Shown here in pieces: positions 27,473 to 36,348 of a stretch of DNA of 64,000 nt (the stretch's first letter is position 1; every line of letters begins with the position of its first letter). The translations under genes and the position numbers were made by a program. The DNA is from Shewanella pealeana ATCC 700345 (GTDB taxonomy: Bacteria; Pseudomonadota; Gammaproteobacteria; Enterobacterales; Shewanellaceae), in assembly GCF_000018285.1 (NCBI RefSeq), contig NC_009901.1, positions 929,001 to 993,000 of the forward strand, read 5' to 3'. Below the pieces are notes generated by a model. That model had not been told where the DNA came from and searched no databases. It worked only from the letters and a program-made list of their open reading frames with translations.

Positions 27473-28759
27473 ATGCAAAAAGACGCGATCTGTACAGAAG
27501 AAGTGGTACAAAATGATACGGCAACGACTAAGTCAATGCCTTGGACACGTCAAGATACAACCTGGATGTTGAGTTTGTTTGGTACAGCCGTTGGTGCCGG
27601 AATTTTATTCCTACCAATTAACGCTGGTATGGGCGGTTTTTGGCCGCTAATGATGATGGTTGCTATCATCGGTCCAATGACTTACCTCGCTCACCGTGGC
27701 TTGTCGCGTTTTGTTTGCTCATCAAGCAAGCCAGGCAGTGACATTACTCACGTAGTAGAAGAGCATTTTGGTGTAGGCGCAGGCAAGGCAATTACTTTGC
27801 TTTATTTCTTCGCTATCTACCCAATCGTTTTAATCTACGGTGTGGGTATTACCAACACTGTTGATAGCTTTATTGTAAACCAGTTAGGCATGGCATCGCC
27901 ACCACGCTTCATTCTATCAGGTGTATTGATCCTTGGTATGATGTCAGTGATGGTTGCTGGTGAGAAGATGATGCTTAAAGTAACTCAGCTATTGGTATAT
28001 CCACTAGTGGGCATCTTAGCATTCATGTCTGTGTATCTTATTCCTGATTGGAAAACAGACGCACTACAAGTTGTGCCAAGCACTGTAGACTTCTTAGGTA
28101 CGGTTTGGTTGACCATCCCAGTACTTATTTTTGCCTTTAACCACTCACCTGCGATTTCACAGTTCTCTGTGTCGCTAAAGCGTGATCACGGTGCAAATGC
28201 AGCACGTAAAGCAGACGTAATCCTACGTAACACCACATTTATGTTGGTTGGTTTCGTGATGATGTTTGTTATCTCATGTGTATTAGCACTATCGCCAGCA
28301 CAGCTTGCTGAAGCGAAATCACTGAACTTGCCAATTCTTTCTTACTTGGCAAACGTGCATGAAAGTGGATTTGTAAGCTACTTCGGTCCATTCATTGCCT
28401 TCGTTGCGATTATCTCTTCTTTCTTCGGTCACTACATGGGTGCTACTGAAGGTATGAAAGGACTAATTACTAAGCAACTACGCTCGAGTGGAAAAGAAGT
28501 TTCAGATTCTAAACTAAACAAGTTTATTTTAGGTTTCATGTTCTTCACTATCTGGGGCGTGGCAATTATCAACCCAAGCATTTTGGGTATGATTGAAGCG
28601 CTAGGCGGTCCAATCATCGCTGCGATTCTTTACCTAATGCCAATGTATGCGATTCACAAAGTGCCAGCGCTAGCTGCATACCGTGGTCGTTTCAGCAACA
28701 TCTTTGTTGTGATTGCAGGTCTACTTGCAATGACTGCAATTCTGTTTGGTATGATGTAA
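27473..28759 (+). CDS. sdaC: Serine transporter SdaC
   Basis: HAAAP-family amino-acid:H+ symporter of the inner membrane, with about 11 hydrophobic helices. The ATG at 27473 has AAGG 8 bases upstream; a GTG at 27443 is in frame but unlikely. 428 residues (E. coli SdaC 429). Early '[21 protein letters not shown]' is the typical first helix. It is followed by the serine dehydratase sdaA, so serine import and breakdown are coupled. Codon use (CTA, GGT, TTG) suggests strong expression. Confidence 0.94.
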   Translation: MQKDAICTEEVVQNDTATTKSMPWTRQDTTWMLSLFGTAVGAGILFLPINAGMGGFWPLMMMVAIIGPMTYLAHRGLSRFVCSSSKPGSDITHVVEEHFGVGAGKAITLLYFFAIYPIVLIYGVGITNTVDSFIVNQLGMASPPRFILSGVLILGMMSVMVAGEKMMLKVTQLLVYPLVGILAFMSVYLIPDWKTDALQVVPSTVDFLGTVWLTIPVLIFAFNHSPAISQFSVSLKRDHGANAARKADVILRNTTFMLVGFVMMFVISCVLALSPAQLAEAKSLNLPILSYLANVHESGFVSYFGPFIAFVAIISSFFGHYMGATEGMKGLITKQLRSSGKEVSDSKLNKFILGFMFFTIWGVAIINPSILGMIEALGGPIIAAILYLMPMYAIHKVPALAAYRGRFSNIFVVIAGLLAMTAILFGMM

Positions 28760-28933
28760 AAAGATAACGCTAAAAGCTGGGTTGTTTCTTTATGCAGTAG
28801 CATATTTGAAATAGCCTGGCTTTTTAACGTTTAAACGCTTTTTTAAGCGTTAGCCATTAAGTTATATGGTTCCATTATTGTTTGACTAGGCTAGGAATTT
28901 TCCAGGCCTTTCCTCTTTTTTTCGAGGTTTTTT

Positions 28934-30301
28934 ATGTTTAGCGCATTTGATATTTTTAAGATAGGTGTGGGTCCATCGAGCTCTCATACTGTCGGGCCGA
29001 TGAAGGCCGCCAAAGAGTTTATCGATGATGTTCGTCAAACCGGCCAATTTGAACAAGTGACTCGTTTAGGCGTTGAGATTTTTGGTTCTTTATCGTTAAC
29101 CGGTAAGGGTCACCATACCGATATCGCTATCATTGTTGGTTTAGGTGGTAACTCACCTGAGAGCGTAGATATCGATGCGATTCCTGGTTTTATTGCTGAC
29201 GTTGAGCAAACTAAGAAACTGCCTATGGGCAGCGAAAAGCAGCTAGTAGACTTTGGTCATGATGCGGTGGTTTTCCACAGCCATGCATTACCATTGCACG
29301 AAAATGGCATGATGTTGCACGCATACAATGGTGATGAGCTTGTATTAAGCAAGACATACTATTCAGTAGGCGGTGGCTTTATTGTTGAAGAATCAAAATT
29401 CGGCAAAGAAGTTGAAAACCCAGTTGCAGTGCCATACCCGTTTAACTTTGCAGATGAGCTACTAGCGACCTGTAAAGAAACAGGCTTAAGCATCAGCAGC
29501 ATCATGTTCAAGAATGAATTGTGTTTCAACAGTGAAGAAGCTATTTACGATGGCTTTGGTGCAGTATGGGCAACCATGCATCAAGCAATTGAAAAAGGCT
29601 GTCAAACTGAAGGTGTACTGGCTGGTCCGCTAAAAGTAGCTCGTCGTGCACCAGCACTTTATCGCCAGTTATTAACCGGTGAGCGTTTATCTAGCGACCC
29701 AATGGAAATCGTTGATTGGATCAACGTATTTGCAATGGCAGTTAGCGAAGAAAACGCTGCTGGTGGTCGTGTAGTAACGTCTCCAACTAACGGTGCTGCG
29801 GGTATTATCCCTGCGGTATTGGCTTATTATGACAAGTTCATTAAGCCTGTTGGTAAGCAAGATTACACTCGCTTCTTCCTAGCGGCAGCTGCAGTGGGAT
29901 CACTATACAAGCGTAACGCTTCTATCTCGGGCGCCGAAGTAGGTTGTCAGGGTGAAGTTGGCGTAGCCTGTTCTATGGCGGCTGCAGGTCTTGCAGAAAT
30001 CATGGGTGCTAACCCTGAGCAAGTATGTATGGCGGCTGAAATTGGCATGGAGCATAACCTAGGTCTAACTTGTGACCCAGTTGCTGGCCAAGTACAGGTT
30101 CCATGCATCGAGCGTAATGCGATTGCAGCGGTTAAGGCGATTAACTCTACGCGTATGGCGATGCGCCGTAACTGCGCACCAAAGGTGAGCTTAGATAAAG
30201 TTATCGCGACTATGTATGAGACGGGCAAAGATATGCACGTTAAGTACCGCGAAACTAGCCAAGGTGGTTTGGCTATTAAGGTAACCAGCATCTGCGGTTA
30301 A
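28934..30301 (+). CDS. sdaA: L-serine ammonia-lyase
   Basis: Single-chain iron-sulfur serine dehydratase of 455 residues, as in E. coli SdaA/SdaB. It deaminates L-serine to pyruvate. The N-terminal '[21 protein letters not shown]' and the C-terminal catalytic part with '[15 protein letters not shown]', '[16 protein letters not shown]' and '[15 protein letters not shown]', which include the Cys ligands of the 4Fe-4S cluster, are all present. It lies 174 bases after sdaC, without a strong terminator between, so the two are probably one operon. Confidence 0.95.
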   Translation: MFSAFDIFKIGVGPSSSHTVGPMKAAKEFIDDVRQTGQFEQVTRLGVEIFGSLSLTGKGHHTDIAIIVGLGGNSPESVDIDAIPGFIADVEQTKKLPMGSEKQLVDFGHDAVVFHSHALPLHENGMMLHAYNGDELVLSKTYYSVGGGFIVEESKFGKEVENPVAVPYPFNFADELLATCKETGLSISSIMFKNELCFNSEEAIYDGFGAVWATMHQAIEKGCQTEGVLAGPLKVARRAPALYRQLLTGERLSSDPMEIVDWINVFAMAVSEENAAGGRVVTSPTNGAAGIIPAVLAYYDKFIKPVGKQDYTRFFLAAAAVGSLYKRNASISGAEVGCQGEVGVACSMAAAGLAEIMGANPEQVCMAAEIGMEHNLGLTCDPVAGQVQVPCIERNAIAAVKAINSTRMAMRRNCAPKVSLDKVIATMYETGKDMHVKYRETSQGGLAIKVTSICG

Positions 30302-30337
30302 CTTTACGATTGCCAGATTTAGTCTGGTATGAGTAGT

Positions 30338-30366
30338 AAAAAGGCCATCAGTTGATGGCCTTTTTA
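30338..30366 (+). terminator. Terminator of sdaC-sdaA
   Basis: AAAAGGCCATCA and TGATGGCCTTTTT form a near-perfect stem followed by Ts. It also serves the converging GNAT gene on the - strand. Confidence 0.92.
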
Positions 30367-30384
30367 ATGTCTAGGTTTTGAGCG

Positions 30385-30828
30385 TTATTTTTGCTCGTAC
30401 ATCAAGTAGTAGCTTTGCTCCATCCCAAGTGCGCTGTAGGTGCGTTGGGCATTGGTGTTCTCTTTCTCGACATAGAGTCTAAAACTAGCGGCGCCACCGT
30501 TTTTTGCTGCAATGTCTTTAACGGCTTGATAGAGCTTGCCATAGATCCCTTGGCGGCGATTCTCAGGGCGAATATACACACTCTGGATCCAGTAATAATC
30601 TTTAGCGCGCCAGTCACTCCATTCAAAGGTCACCATTAAGGAGCCAACAATTTCACCGTCGACTTCAGCCACAAGGTAGAAGCCCTTTTCTGGTGATGTC
30701 AGCAGGGTATTGACACCCTTGCTAAGCACTTGACTGTCTAGGCTTAAGCCTTCCGTTTCCTCGGCCATAGCTTGGTTAAAATTAATTAGGGCTTGTAGAT
30801 CTGCCGCTTGGCCTTTACGTATCAACAT
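30385..30828 (-). CDS. GNAT acetyltransferase
   Basis: Start chosen at 30828 because AGGAG lies 8 bases upstream; the frame itself extends to 30861. 147 residues of a GNAT fold: 'MLIRKGQAADLQALINFNQ' opening strand-helix, 'EIVGSLMVTFEW' and the acetyl-CoA loop 'IRPENRRQGIYGKLYQAV'. The C-terminal 'FRLYVEKENTNAQRTYSALGME' is typical. The substrate is unknown. Confidence 0.87.
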   Translation of the reverse strand: MLIRKGQAADLQALINFNQAMAEETEGLSLDSQVLSKGVNTLLTSPEKGFYLVAEVDGEIVGSLMVTFEWSDWRAKDYYWIQSVYIRPENRRQGIYGKLYQAVKDIAAKNGGAASFRLYVEKENTNAQRTYSALGMEQSYYLMYEQK

Positions 30829-30970
30829 ATTTCTGCTCCTTTTTTGGGAGCACTTTAGCACGAAGCCAGTTGATAGGTAGCTGTAGAGTAATTTTATTTT
30901 TGATTTCTCATTCGACTAAAGTCTAACTCTGCTAAGCTTTTTCTATGGCCCGAGTACGAGTGGAGTCGTG

Positions 30971-31258
30971 ATGAAAAAGACGCAATCAACCAATTTAACT
31001 GTCTCTACCAGCCAATCTCAGCGTAGACTACAAGCGCAGCCGATTAAACATGGATGGCACTTTGTGCTAACGCTCCTGACACTAGGGATTTGGGGCCTTG
31101 TCTGGTGGTGGCTTATTTTGCGCGCTGAGGGCAAGCCGTTCTTTTCAGGCTTCGATGATGCTTATTGGAGCTACCTTATGGAACGGGAGCAGCCACCGGC
31201 TGCACTTCATCCAATGCACTTCTCTAAAAATAAGAAAAACTCAAAATTTGAGGCGTAA
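30971..31258 (+). CDS. Small single-pass membrane protein
   Basis: 95 residues from the ATG at 30971, with GGAG 6 bases upstream. One very hydrophobic, Trp-rich segment ('FVLTLLTLGIWGLVWWWLIL', about residues 35-55) follows a polar N-terminus rich in Gln/Ser; the C-terminus is basic. I do not recognise the family. It stands just upstream of the symporter gene but separated by 170 bases. Confidence 0.6.
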   Translation: MKKTQSTNLTVSTSQSQRRLQAQPIKHGWHFVLTLLTLGIWGLVWWWLILRAEGKPFFSGFDDAYWSYLMEREQPPAALHPMHFSKNKKNSKFEA

Positions 31259-31428
31259 AATTATTGATCCCTCAATGACCTTGGAGTTCTTTTTGCATTT
31301 AATCCATTGCCTGATACAGCGTGATGTAGATCATCTCTCACTATTGCAGCATATGCTAAACTGCCGCGTTATTTTTTAGGCTGGCGACTTGCTGGCTGTC
31401 CTTCCTCCCACTATTTCAAGGTCTAAAT

Positions 31429-32727
31429 ATGTCGAATCAACAACCTTCACTTCTGAAAAAAGTGTGGTCTAGCTGGATGTCTGTGCCACTTTGGCTACAG
31501 ATCATGATTGGTATGCTGTTAGGTATTTTAACCGGGGTTAGCTTGGGTGAACAGGCGACCTACTTGAAGCCAATTGGTACTCTATTTGTTAATACTATCA
31601 AAATGTTGATTGTACCATTAGTGTTCTGCTCCCTAATTGTCGGCGTAACTTCTATGCAAGATACCGCCAAGATGGGACGCATTGGTTTCAAGTCGTTCGC
31701 TTTCTACTTAGGCACAACCTCTATCGCAATCACGCTAGGTTTAGCCGTTGGCCACATTATGCAGCCGGGCACGGGCCTTGACATGGTAGCTCATGAAACA
31801 GCTGAAGTGGTCAAGCAAGCGCCGTCAATCATGCAGACCTTGATTGATATCGTGCCAACTAACCCGATTGCAGCGCTTGCTAGTGGCCAGATTTTACAGG
31901 TGATTGTGTTTGCAGTTGCGCTGGGTATTGCTTTAGTACTGATTGGTGAACATGGTAAGCCTGCTATCAAGGTGTTCGAAAGCCTAGCCGAAGCCATGTA
32001 TAAGCTGACTGACTTAGTAATGAAGTTTGCACCATACGGCGTATTTGGCCTGATGGCATGGGTTGCTGGCGAGTATGGTGTCGACATGTTGATGCCGTTA
32101 ATAAAGGTTATTATCGCTGTTTATATTGGCTGTTTCCTGCATGTTGTTGGCTTCTATAGCTTCGTTTTAGTGGTATTCGCTAAGCTTAACCCTATTCAAT
32201 TCTTTAAAGGCATTAGTAATGCGATTGCGGTGGCTTATACTACTTCGAGCTCTGCGGGTACGCTGCCAGCGAGTATGAAGTGTGCCAGTGAGTACTTAGG
32301 CGTTAATAAGAAGATCTCAAGCTTCGTATTGCCATTAGGTACCACCATCAACATGGATGGTACCGCGCTTTATCAAGGTGTTACGGCATTGTTTGTGGCA
32401 CAAGCTTTCGGTATCGATCTGACTTGGGTCGATTACATCACTATCATCTTGACTGCAACGCTAGCCTCTATTGGTACAGCGGGTGTGCCGGGTGCGGGTC
32501 TTGTGATGTTGACGCTAGTATTGACCACTGTGGGTCTACCACTTGAAGGCGTTGCCCTTATTGCCGGTATCGACCGAATTTTGGATATGGCGCGTACCGT
32601 AGTAAACGTCTCTGGTGACTTAGTAGCCACCACAGTTATTGCTAAGTCTGAAGGTGAGATTGACGTTGAGCACTACAATGCTAACGCAGAAGACAGTGCA
32701 GAAATGGCTGAAAAGCTAAACTCTTAA
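31429..32727 (+). CDS. Dicarboxylate/amino acid:cation symporter (DAACS)
   Basis: 432-residue member of the GltP/DctA/SstT superfamily, with eight transmembrane helices and re-entrant hairpins. The serine-rich hairpin 1 'YTTSSSAGTLPASMKC' and TM7 'TTINMDGTALYQGV' are hallmarks of the Na+/H+ coupled glutamate/aspartate carriers, and 'GTAGVPGAGLVMLTLVL' is hairpin 2. Glutamate, aspartate or a C4-dicarboxylate is the likely substrate. A strong terminator follows, and past it the hairpin repeat family. Confidence 0.92.
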   Translation: MSNQQPSLLKKVWSSWMSVPLWLQIMIGMLLGILTGVSLGEQATYLKPIGTLFVNTIKMLIVPLVFCSLIVGVTSMQDTAKMGRIGFKSFAFYLGTTSIAITLGLAVGHIMQPGTGLDMVAHETAEVVKQAPSIMQTLIDIVPTNPIAALASGQILQVIVFAVALGIALVLIGEHGKPAIKVFESLAEAMYKLTDLVMKFAPYGVFGLMAWVAGEYGVDMLMPLIKVIIAVYIGCFLHVVGFYSFVLVVFAKLNPIQFFKGISNAIAVAYTTSSSAGTLPASMKCASEYLGVNKKISSFVLPLGTTINMDGTALYQGVTALFVAQAFGIDLTWVDYITIILTATLASIGTAGVPGAGLVMLTLVLTTVGLPLEGVALIAGIDRILDMARTVVNVSGDLVATTVIAKSEGEIDVEHYNANAEDSAEMAEKLNS

Positions 32728-32772
32728 GCCAAGTGAGCTAAGTTTATGTCCACCGCTAATGGTGGGCCAATA

Positions 32773-32799
32773 AAAAACCGCCGAAAGGCGGTTTTTTAT
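32773..32799 (+). terminator. Terminator of the symporter gene
   Basis: AAAAACCGCC-GAAA-GGCGGTTTTTT, a GNRA-loop stem with a T-run. Confidence 0.95.
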
Positions 32800-32800
32800 T

Positions 32801-32996
32801 TCTGGAACATTTATGCCGATTTACCATGGATGGTGAAAAATCGGCTTTATGTCTGGAACATTTATGTCGACTTGCCAAGGATGGCTTTCTTAACACGGTA
32901 AGTCGACGTTATGTCTGGAACATTTATGTCGACTTGCTAAGGATGGCTTTCTCAGCACCGTAAGTCGACGTTATGTCTGGAACATTTATGTCCGCT
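32801..32996 (+). repeat. Tandem hairpin repeat, TCTGGAACATTTATG family, three units
   Basis: Four copies of the spacer TCTGGAACATTTATG (32801, 32852, 32914, 32976) alternate with three hairpins. Outer stems are GCCGATTT/AAATCGGC (32815/32838), GTCGACTT/AAGTCGAC (32866/32900) and GTCGACTT/AAGTCGAC (32928/32962). Each encloses a small inner hairpin, ACCA-TGGA-TGGT, GCCA-AGGA-TGGC or GCTA-AGGA-TGGC. Periods are 51 and 62 bases. It starts one base past the terminator of the symporter gene. Confidence 0.92.
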
Positions 32997-33026
32997 AAAA
33001 CAGCTAATGCAGAACTAGCTAAGCGA

Positions 33027-33440
33027 TTACTTTTTGCTTAGTACCAAAACGGTTTTGTTATCAGCATCTTTCAATACCAATTTACCTTTCGCCATTTGAG
33101 CTTGGGTCACTTCGGGCATTACTTGCATAACGCGTTGCTCTTGTGCCATCAGTGCATCAACACAGGCTTTCATAGTGCTACCTGCAGGCTGTAGCTGTAG
33201 AGATTGGCCGGCGAGTACGTAATTACCGAAAAAGTTATTGCAGCTATTGTTACCAGTTAGCTTACCGTCGGCTGCAAAGATTAATTCTGCGGGGCTGTAA
33301 TCGATGACAGGTTGGCCATTAGCTGACTCAATATGCCAAGTGCCTTCAATGGTTAAATCTTCTACTTGAGTTTGAGGAGACGACTGACAAGCAGTTAAAC
33401 CCAATAGCAAACTTGCTAGGATGAAGGATTGTTTTATCAT
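33027..33440 (-). CDS. META-domain lipoprotein (HslJ-like)
   Basis: 137 residues. The signal peptide ends in the lipobox LTAC, so Cys18 should be lipidated and the protein anchored in the envelope. The rest is one META domain: 'GTWHIESANGQPV', 'FAADGKLTGNNSCNNFFGNY' and 'KACVDALMAQEQRVMQVM', as in E. coli HslJ, which is linked to novobiocin resistance. The precise role here is unknown. Confidence 0.9.
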   Translation of the reverse strand: MIKQSFILASLLLGLTACQSSPQTQVEDLTIEGTWHIESANGQPVIDYSPAELIFAADGKLTGNNSCNNFFGNYVLAGQSLQLQPAGSTMKACVDALMAQEQRVMQVMPEVTQAQMAKGKLVLKDADNKTVLVLSKK

Positions 33441-33518
33441 GTTCGGGATCCATAGTAGTTAATATCGATATACTGTGAGTAGTTTATACTAAAATCACCA
33501 CAAAGAAGGCGGCAAATA

Positions 33519-33728
33519 GTGCAAAAAAGTGTAATTAAACCCTTAAAAATATTGCATTGGCTAGGTTTAAGCCTGCTGTTATCTGGTGTTGGTATCTATT
33601 TTCTATCTGATCTGTCGCAGCAGGTTGAAGGCATGGTACTGATTGCCTGTCTATCCGGTCTTGGCATGGTGATGATGTCACCTTTCCCCATCGCACTCTT
33701 TTTAGAATGGGCGCAGAAGCAAAAGTAA
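33519..33728 (+). CDS. Small two-TM membrane protein
   Basis: 69 residues, GTG start with AAGGCGG about 8 bases upstream. Two hydrophobic helices (about residues 12-28 and 38-60) with a short loop; basic C-terminus 'WAQKQK'. I do not recognise it. Its stop codon abuts the second CCTAGG repeat. Confidence 0.6.
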   Translation: MQKSVIKPLKILHWLGLSLLLSGVGIYFLSDLSQQVEGMVLIACLSGLGMVMMSPFPIALFLEWAQKQK

Positions 33729-33934
33729 AATAAGGTCCTAGGAAAAGCTGGCATTAGGTTCTAGGGAAAGCCAAGAAAGGTCCTAGGTCCTAGGAAGAGC
33801 AAAGACGGTAAAAGCTAGGAAAGGCTGGAAAAAGATAAAGCGAGAAAACAAAAGATAACAGCCTGACGCTTTTGGCTTTTGCTTTTCCTAGCAGCGAAGC
33901 GTCCTAGAACCTAGCACCTAGGATCTTCTTTTAG
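33729..33934. repeat. CCTAGG-rich repeat, copy 2
   Basis: Fills the gap between two convergent genes from stop to stop. The left end is AAGGTCCTAGGAAAAGC and the right end CCTAGAACCTAGCACCTAGG; the two ends are imperfect inverted complements, so the element can fold as one long hairpin. It includes AAAGACGGTAAAAGC and CGCAGCGAAGCG-type parts shared with copies 1 and 3. Confidence 0.85.
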
Positions 33935-34865
33935 AATCCCGATTTCTTTCCAAATCCGCGAGTGCCTCTTGCTGCATGGGAATTAACGACAGTTGAGTGT
34001 CTGGGGTAAAAAAGCTCTTGCCTACGATTAGGTTAATCTCCGGCGCCTCTTTGTGGATCTGTTTACGTAGGCGTGCAATTAGGCTATCGAGGTTGGATTC
34101 ACTATCGACGAAGGCGAGGATGATAAATTGTTCATCTTGAATTCTGGCCGAGATATCCGCCTCACGCATACTGTCGGAAATGACCCTCGCAATAATGCGG
34201 ATTCGTTGTGACTCGGTATATTTCTGATGGATGTGAGCAGAGGGGCATTCTTGCAATACTATTAGCCCAGCGTGGGAGCCGAAGCGACGGCTCAAGCTTA
34301 ACTGCCTTGGTGCCATTAAGTTAAAGCCGTAAGGGTTGAGCATACAGGTAAACTCATCCTGCACAGATAGGCGCTGTAACTGCTCCATCAGATACATCTG
34401 TTTCAACTCGCCCTGAAACAGTGCCTTAACCGTTTCACAGACTGCAGCAGAGGTGGCAGTCACCTTCTCTTTGGCGGGATCGCAAATGATCATACAGCCA
34501 AATAACCTCCCATCTGGCCAAGTGAGCTTGATAGAAAGCAGTCTGTTAAATGAGGCAAAGCTGCCAGTAACTTTCGCGGGATCGAGATGAACAAGGCCAT
34601 AGCCAATGGTGTCAAAGGTAGCATCAATGACGCTCTCTCTTTGCAGTACATCGCCAGCAGTAAAAAGGCTACCTGCCAGTGCGTTACTCTGCTTATTACA
34701 GCAAGTGATCTGCGCTTTACTACCGTTAGACTGGATAATCAGGCTGGCTCTAGCCTGATAAAGATCGCTGATTAGGTCGACCTGCTGTTGCCATCTAGGA
34801 AGGTTAATCGCGGGATGGTCTAGCTCCCTTAGCCAAATATTGTGATTAATTTTCTGGGCTAACAT
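33918..34865 (-). CDS. GAF-like plus degenerate GGDEF protein
   Basis: ATG at 34865 preferred (AGGTGAG 7 bases upstream; GTG at 34877 in frame). 315 residues. The N-terminal half resembles the GAF-like domain at the start of the GGDEF-EAL protein at 12.9 kb ('WPDGRLFGCMIICDP'). The C-terminal half has the GGDEF fold ('LSVQDEFTCMLNPYGFNL', 'ISARIQDEQFIIL'), but the signature GGDEF is replaced by IQDEQF, so cyclase activity is unlikely. It may bind ligand or partner proteins. The last residues (KRRS) and the stop lie in repeat sequence. Confidence 0.8.
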   Translation of the reverse strand: MLAQKINHNIWLRELDHPAINLPRWQQQVDLISDLYQARASLIIQSNGSKAQITCCNKQSNALAGSLFTAGDVLQRESVIDATFDTIGYGLVHLDPAKVTGSFASFNRLLSIKLTWPDGRLFGCMIICDPAKEKVTATSAAVCETVKALFQGELKQMYLMEQLQRLSVQDEFTCMLNPYGFNLMAPRQLSLSRRFGSHAGLIVLQECPSAHIHQKYTESQRIRIIARVISDSMREADISARIQDEQFIILAFVDSESNLDSLIARLRKQIHKEAPEINLIVGKSFFTPDTQLSLIPMQQEALADLERNRDSKRRS

Positions 34866-35147
34866 GATTGGGCTCACCTATTTGTTTAGGCCATTATCAG
34901 GCTTTATTGAGCTAGAATTGTCGAATAACTATACTGATTTTTATTGGTTGGATAAATGTTAATTATGTGAAAGCTTGATCTGAAGTTGTTTAAACCTCGC
35001 TCATCGGATCACCTAGCGAAAAAATTTATATCACATTAGTCAATCAATAGTTTGAAGCCTAACAAGAGTGAATCTAATTCAGCTATAATCGACATCAAAA
35101 TCGTATTTGTGCTCCAGCAGTATGTAGAGTGGGTGTTGATTAAATAG

Positions 35148-35705
35148 ATGAATATTAGACGAGCTAAAGCGGCCGATATCACGGCATTGGTCGCACTGGA
35201 ACAGACCCATTTACAGGATGAGTTGGTTGCCGAACAACGTGATAACTCGCTGCAGGGGCAGTCTTTCACACAAGCGGACTTAACGACACTGGTTAGCCAG
35301 CATTGGGTTGTGGTGGCTGAAGTTGAACAGACGATTGTGGGTTATGTGATTGCTGGGCGCTGGTCTTTCTTCAAGCAATGGCCGATTTATCGAAATCTAC
35401 TTAATCGTTTACCAAGACTCGATTATGAGCGCGCTAAATTAACCGAAAAAAACTGCTGTCAGTATGGTCCTATCTGGATAGATAGCCGCCATCGTGGCCA
35501 AGGGATTTTTGAGGCCTTAGTGTCTTTTCTAAAGAGGCTGGTCGGTAACGAACTGCCTTATATGCTGACCTTTATCGCCGAAGACAATGCTGGCTCTTTT
35601 GCCGCCCACACTCGCAAAGGCGGTATGCAGGTTGTCGATTACATCAGTTTCGATGAGCGTGATTATTACCTATTAGTCCTGCCAACTTCAGACAGTTTTT
35701 TCTAA
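35148..35705 (+). CDS. GNAT acetyltransferase
   Basis: 185 residues. 'MNIRRAKAADITALVALEQ' and 'VAEVEQTIVGYVIAGRW' open the fold and 'IDSRHRGQGIFEALVSFLKRL' is the acetyl-CoA loop. It is followed after 8 bases by the next gene, so the two are likely co-transcribed. Substrate unknown. Confidence 0.85.
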   Translation: MNIRRAKAADITALVALEQTHLQDELVAEQRDNSLQGQSFTQADLTTLVSQHWVVVAEVEQTIVGYVIAGRWSFFKQWPIYRNLLNRLPRLDYERAKLTEKNCCQYGPIWIDSRHRGQGIFEALVSFLKRLVGNELPYMLTFIAEDNAGSFAAHTRKGGMQVVDYISFDERDYYLLVLPTSDSFF

Positions 35706-35713
35706 GGATATTT

Positions 35714-36064
35714 ATGTTATCTCAATCCGTAGCTGCACTTTTTGCCCCATACCTAACATTAAACTTATCCGGGTTTGATAACCTAAAGCTAGTGGTTGCA
35801 GTGTTAACCGAACAAGGTAAAGAGTGCCATGCTCTAGAAGCCGAGATTACCTTTGAAGGTAAGCTGCAAAGAGCCTATCTAGTGCGTTGGAACAAACACT
35901 TTATCTATTGTGGTCGCACTAACTCTTACGGCAACCCGCTAGATGAAGTGGCCGATTTAGAGTCGATTAACCCTGAGACAATTAAGGTATTGCAGCCTCC
36001 AGTACTTTCTATGCAACAGCTGGAGTTTATGTGCATGGATAATGCACATTTTGACCATTGTTGA
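35714..36064 (+). CDS. Conserved-looking small protein of unknown function
   Basis: 116 residues, soluble, no signal peptide. AAGGA lies 6 bases before the ATG and the previous stop is only 8 bases away. Features include 'EAEITFEGKLQRAYLVRWNKHFIYCGRTNSYG' and a His/Cys-containing C-terminus. I do not recognise a domain. Clean ribosome site and coupling to the GNAT gene support it as real. Confidence 0.75.
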   Translation: MLSQSVAALFAPYLTLNLSGFDNLKLVVAVLTEQGKECHALEAEITFEGKLQRAYLVRWNKHFIYCGRTNSYGNPLDEVADLESINPETIKVLQPPVLSMQQLEFMCMDNAHFDHC

Positions 36065-36348
36065 TGGGGGCGATGGCTGTTAGTGATTGAAAACGATTTC
36101 ACTTTTTATGCCACTCAACAGGCTTGATAAGGACGTGAGATTTCAGCTAACACTTGGCAGAGCAGACTTGGTTGAGCTGGGGAGACGTTAATCAACGGCT
36201 CCCCAATTGCCTCATTCTTTCAAAGGCTCTGTTTTAAAAGGTACAGTTTAAACAGTTTCAAAATTCGCAGTTTCTACAGCAGTGCTTTGAAATAACTAAG
36301 ACTGCCGCGATAGGTGTTACTGCGCGGCGTTAGCCTAGAACTGCATAA

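Noticed and set aside
31098..31379. 93-codon frame overlapping the small membrane protein
   Set aside because: No ribosome site; it overlaps a frame with GGAG and a transmembrane segment.
32801..32996. CRISPR array
   Set aside because: The interspersed parts are related hairpins, not unique spacers, and no cas genes are present. The same holds for the 13-base array at 55.5 kb.
33918..34865. Active diguanylate cyclase
   Set aside because: The signature is IQDEQF; catalytic Gly residues are missing.
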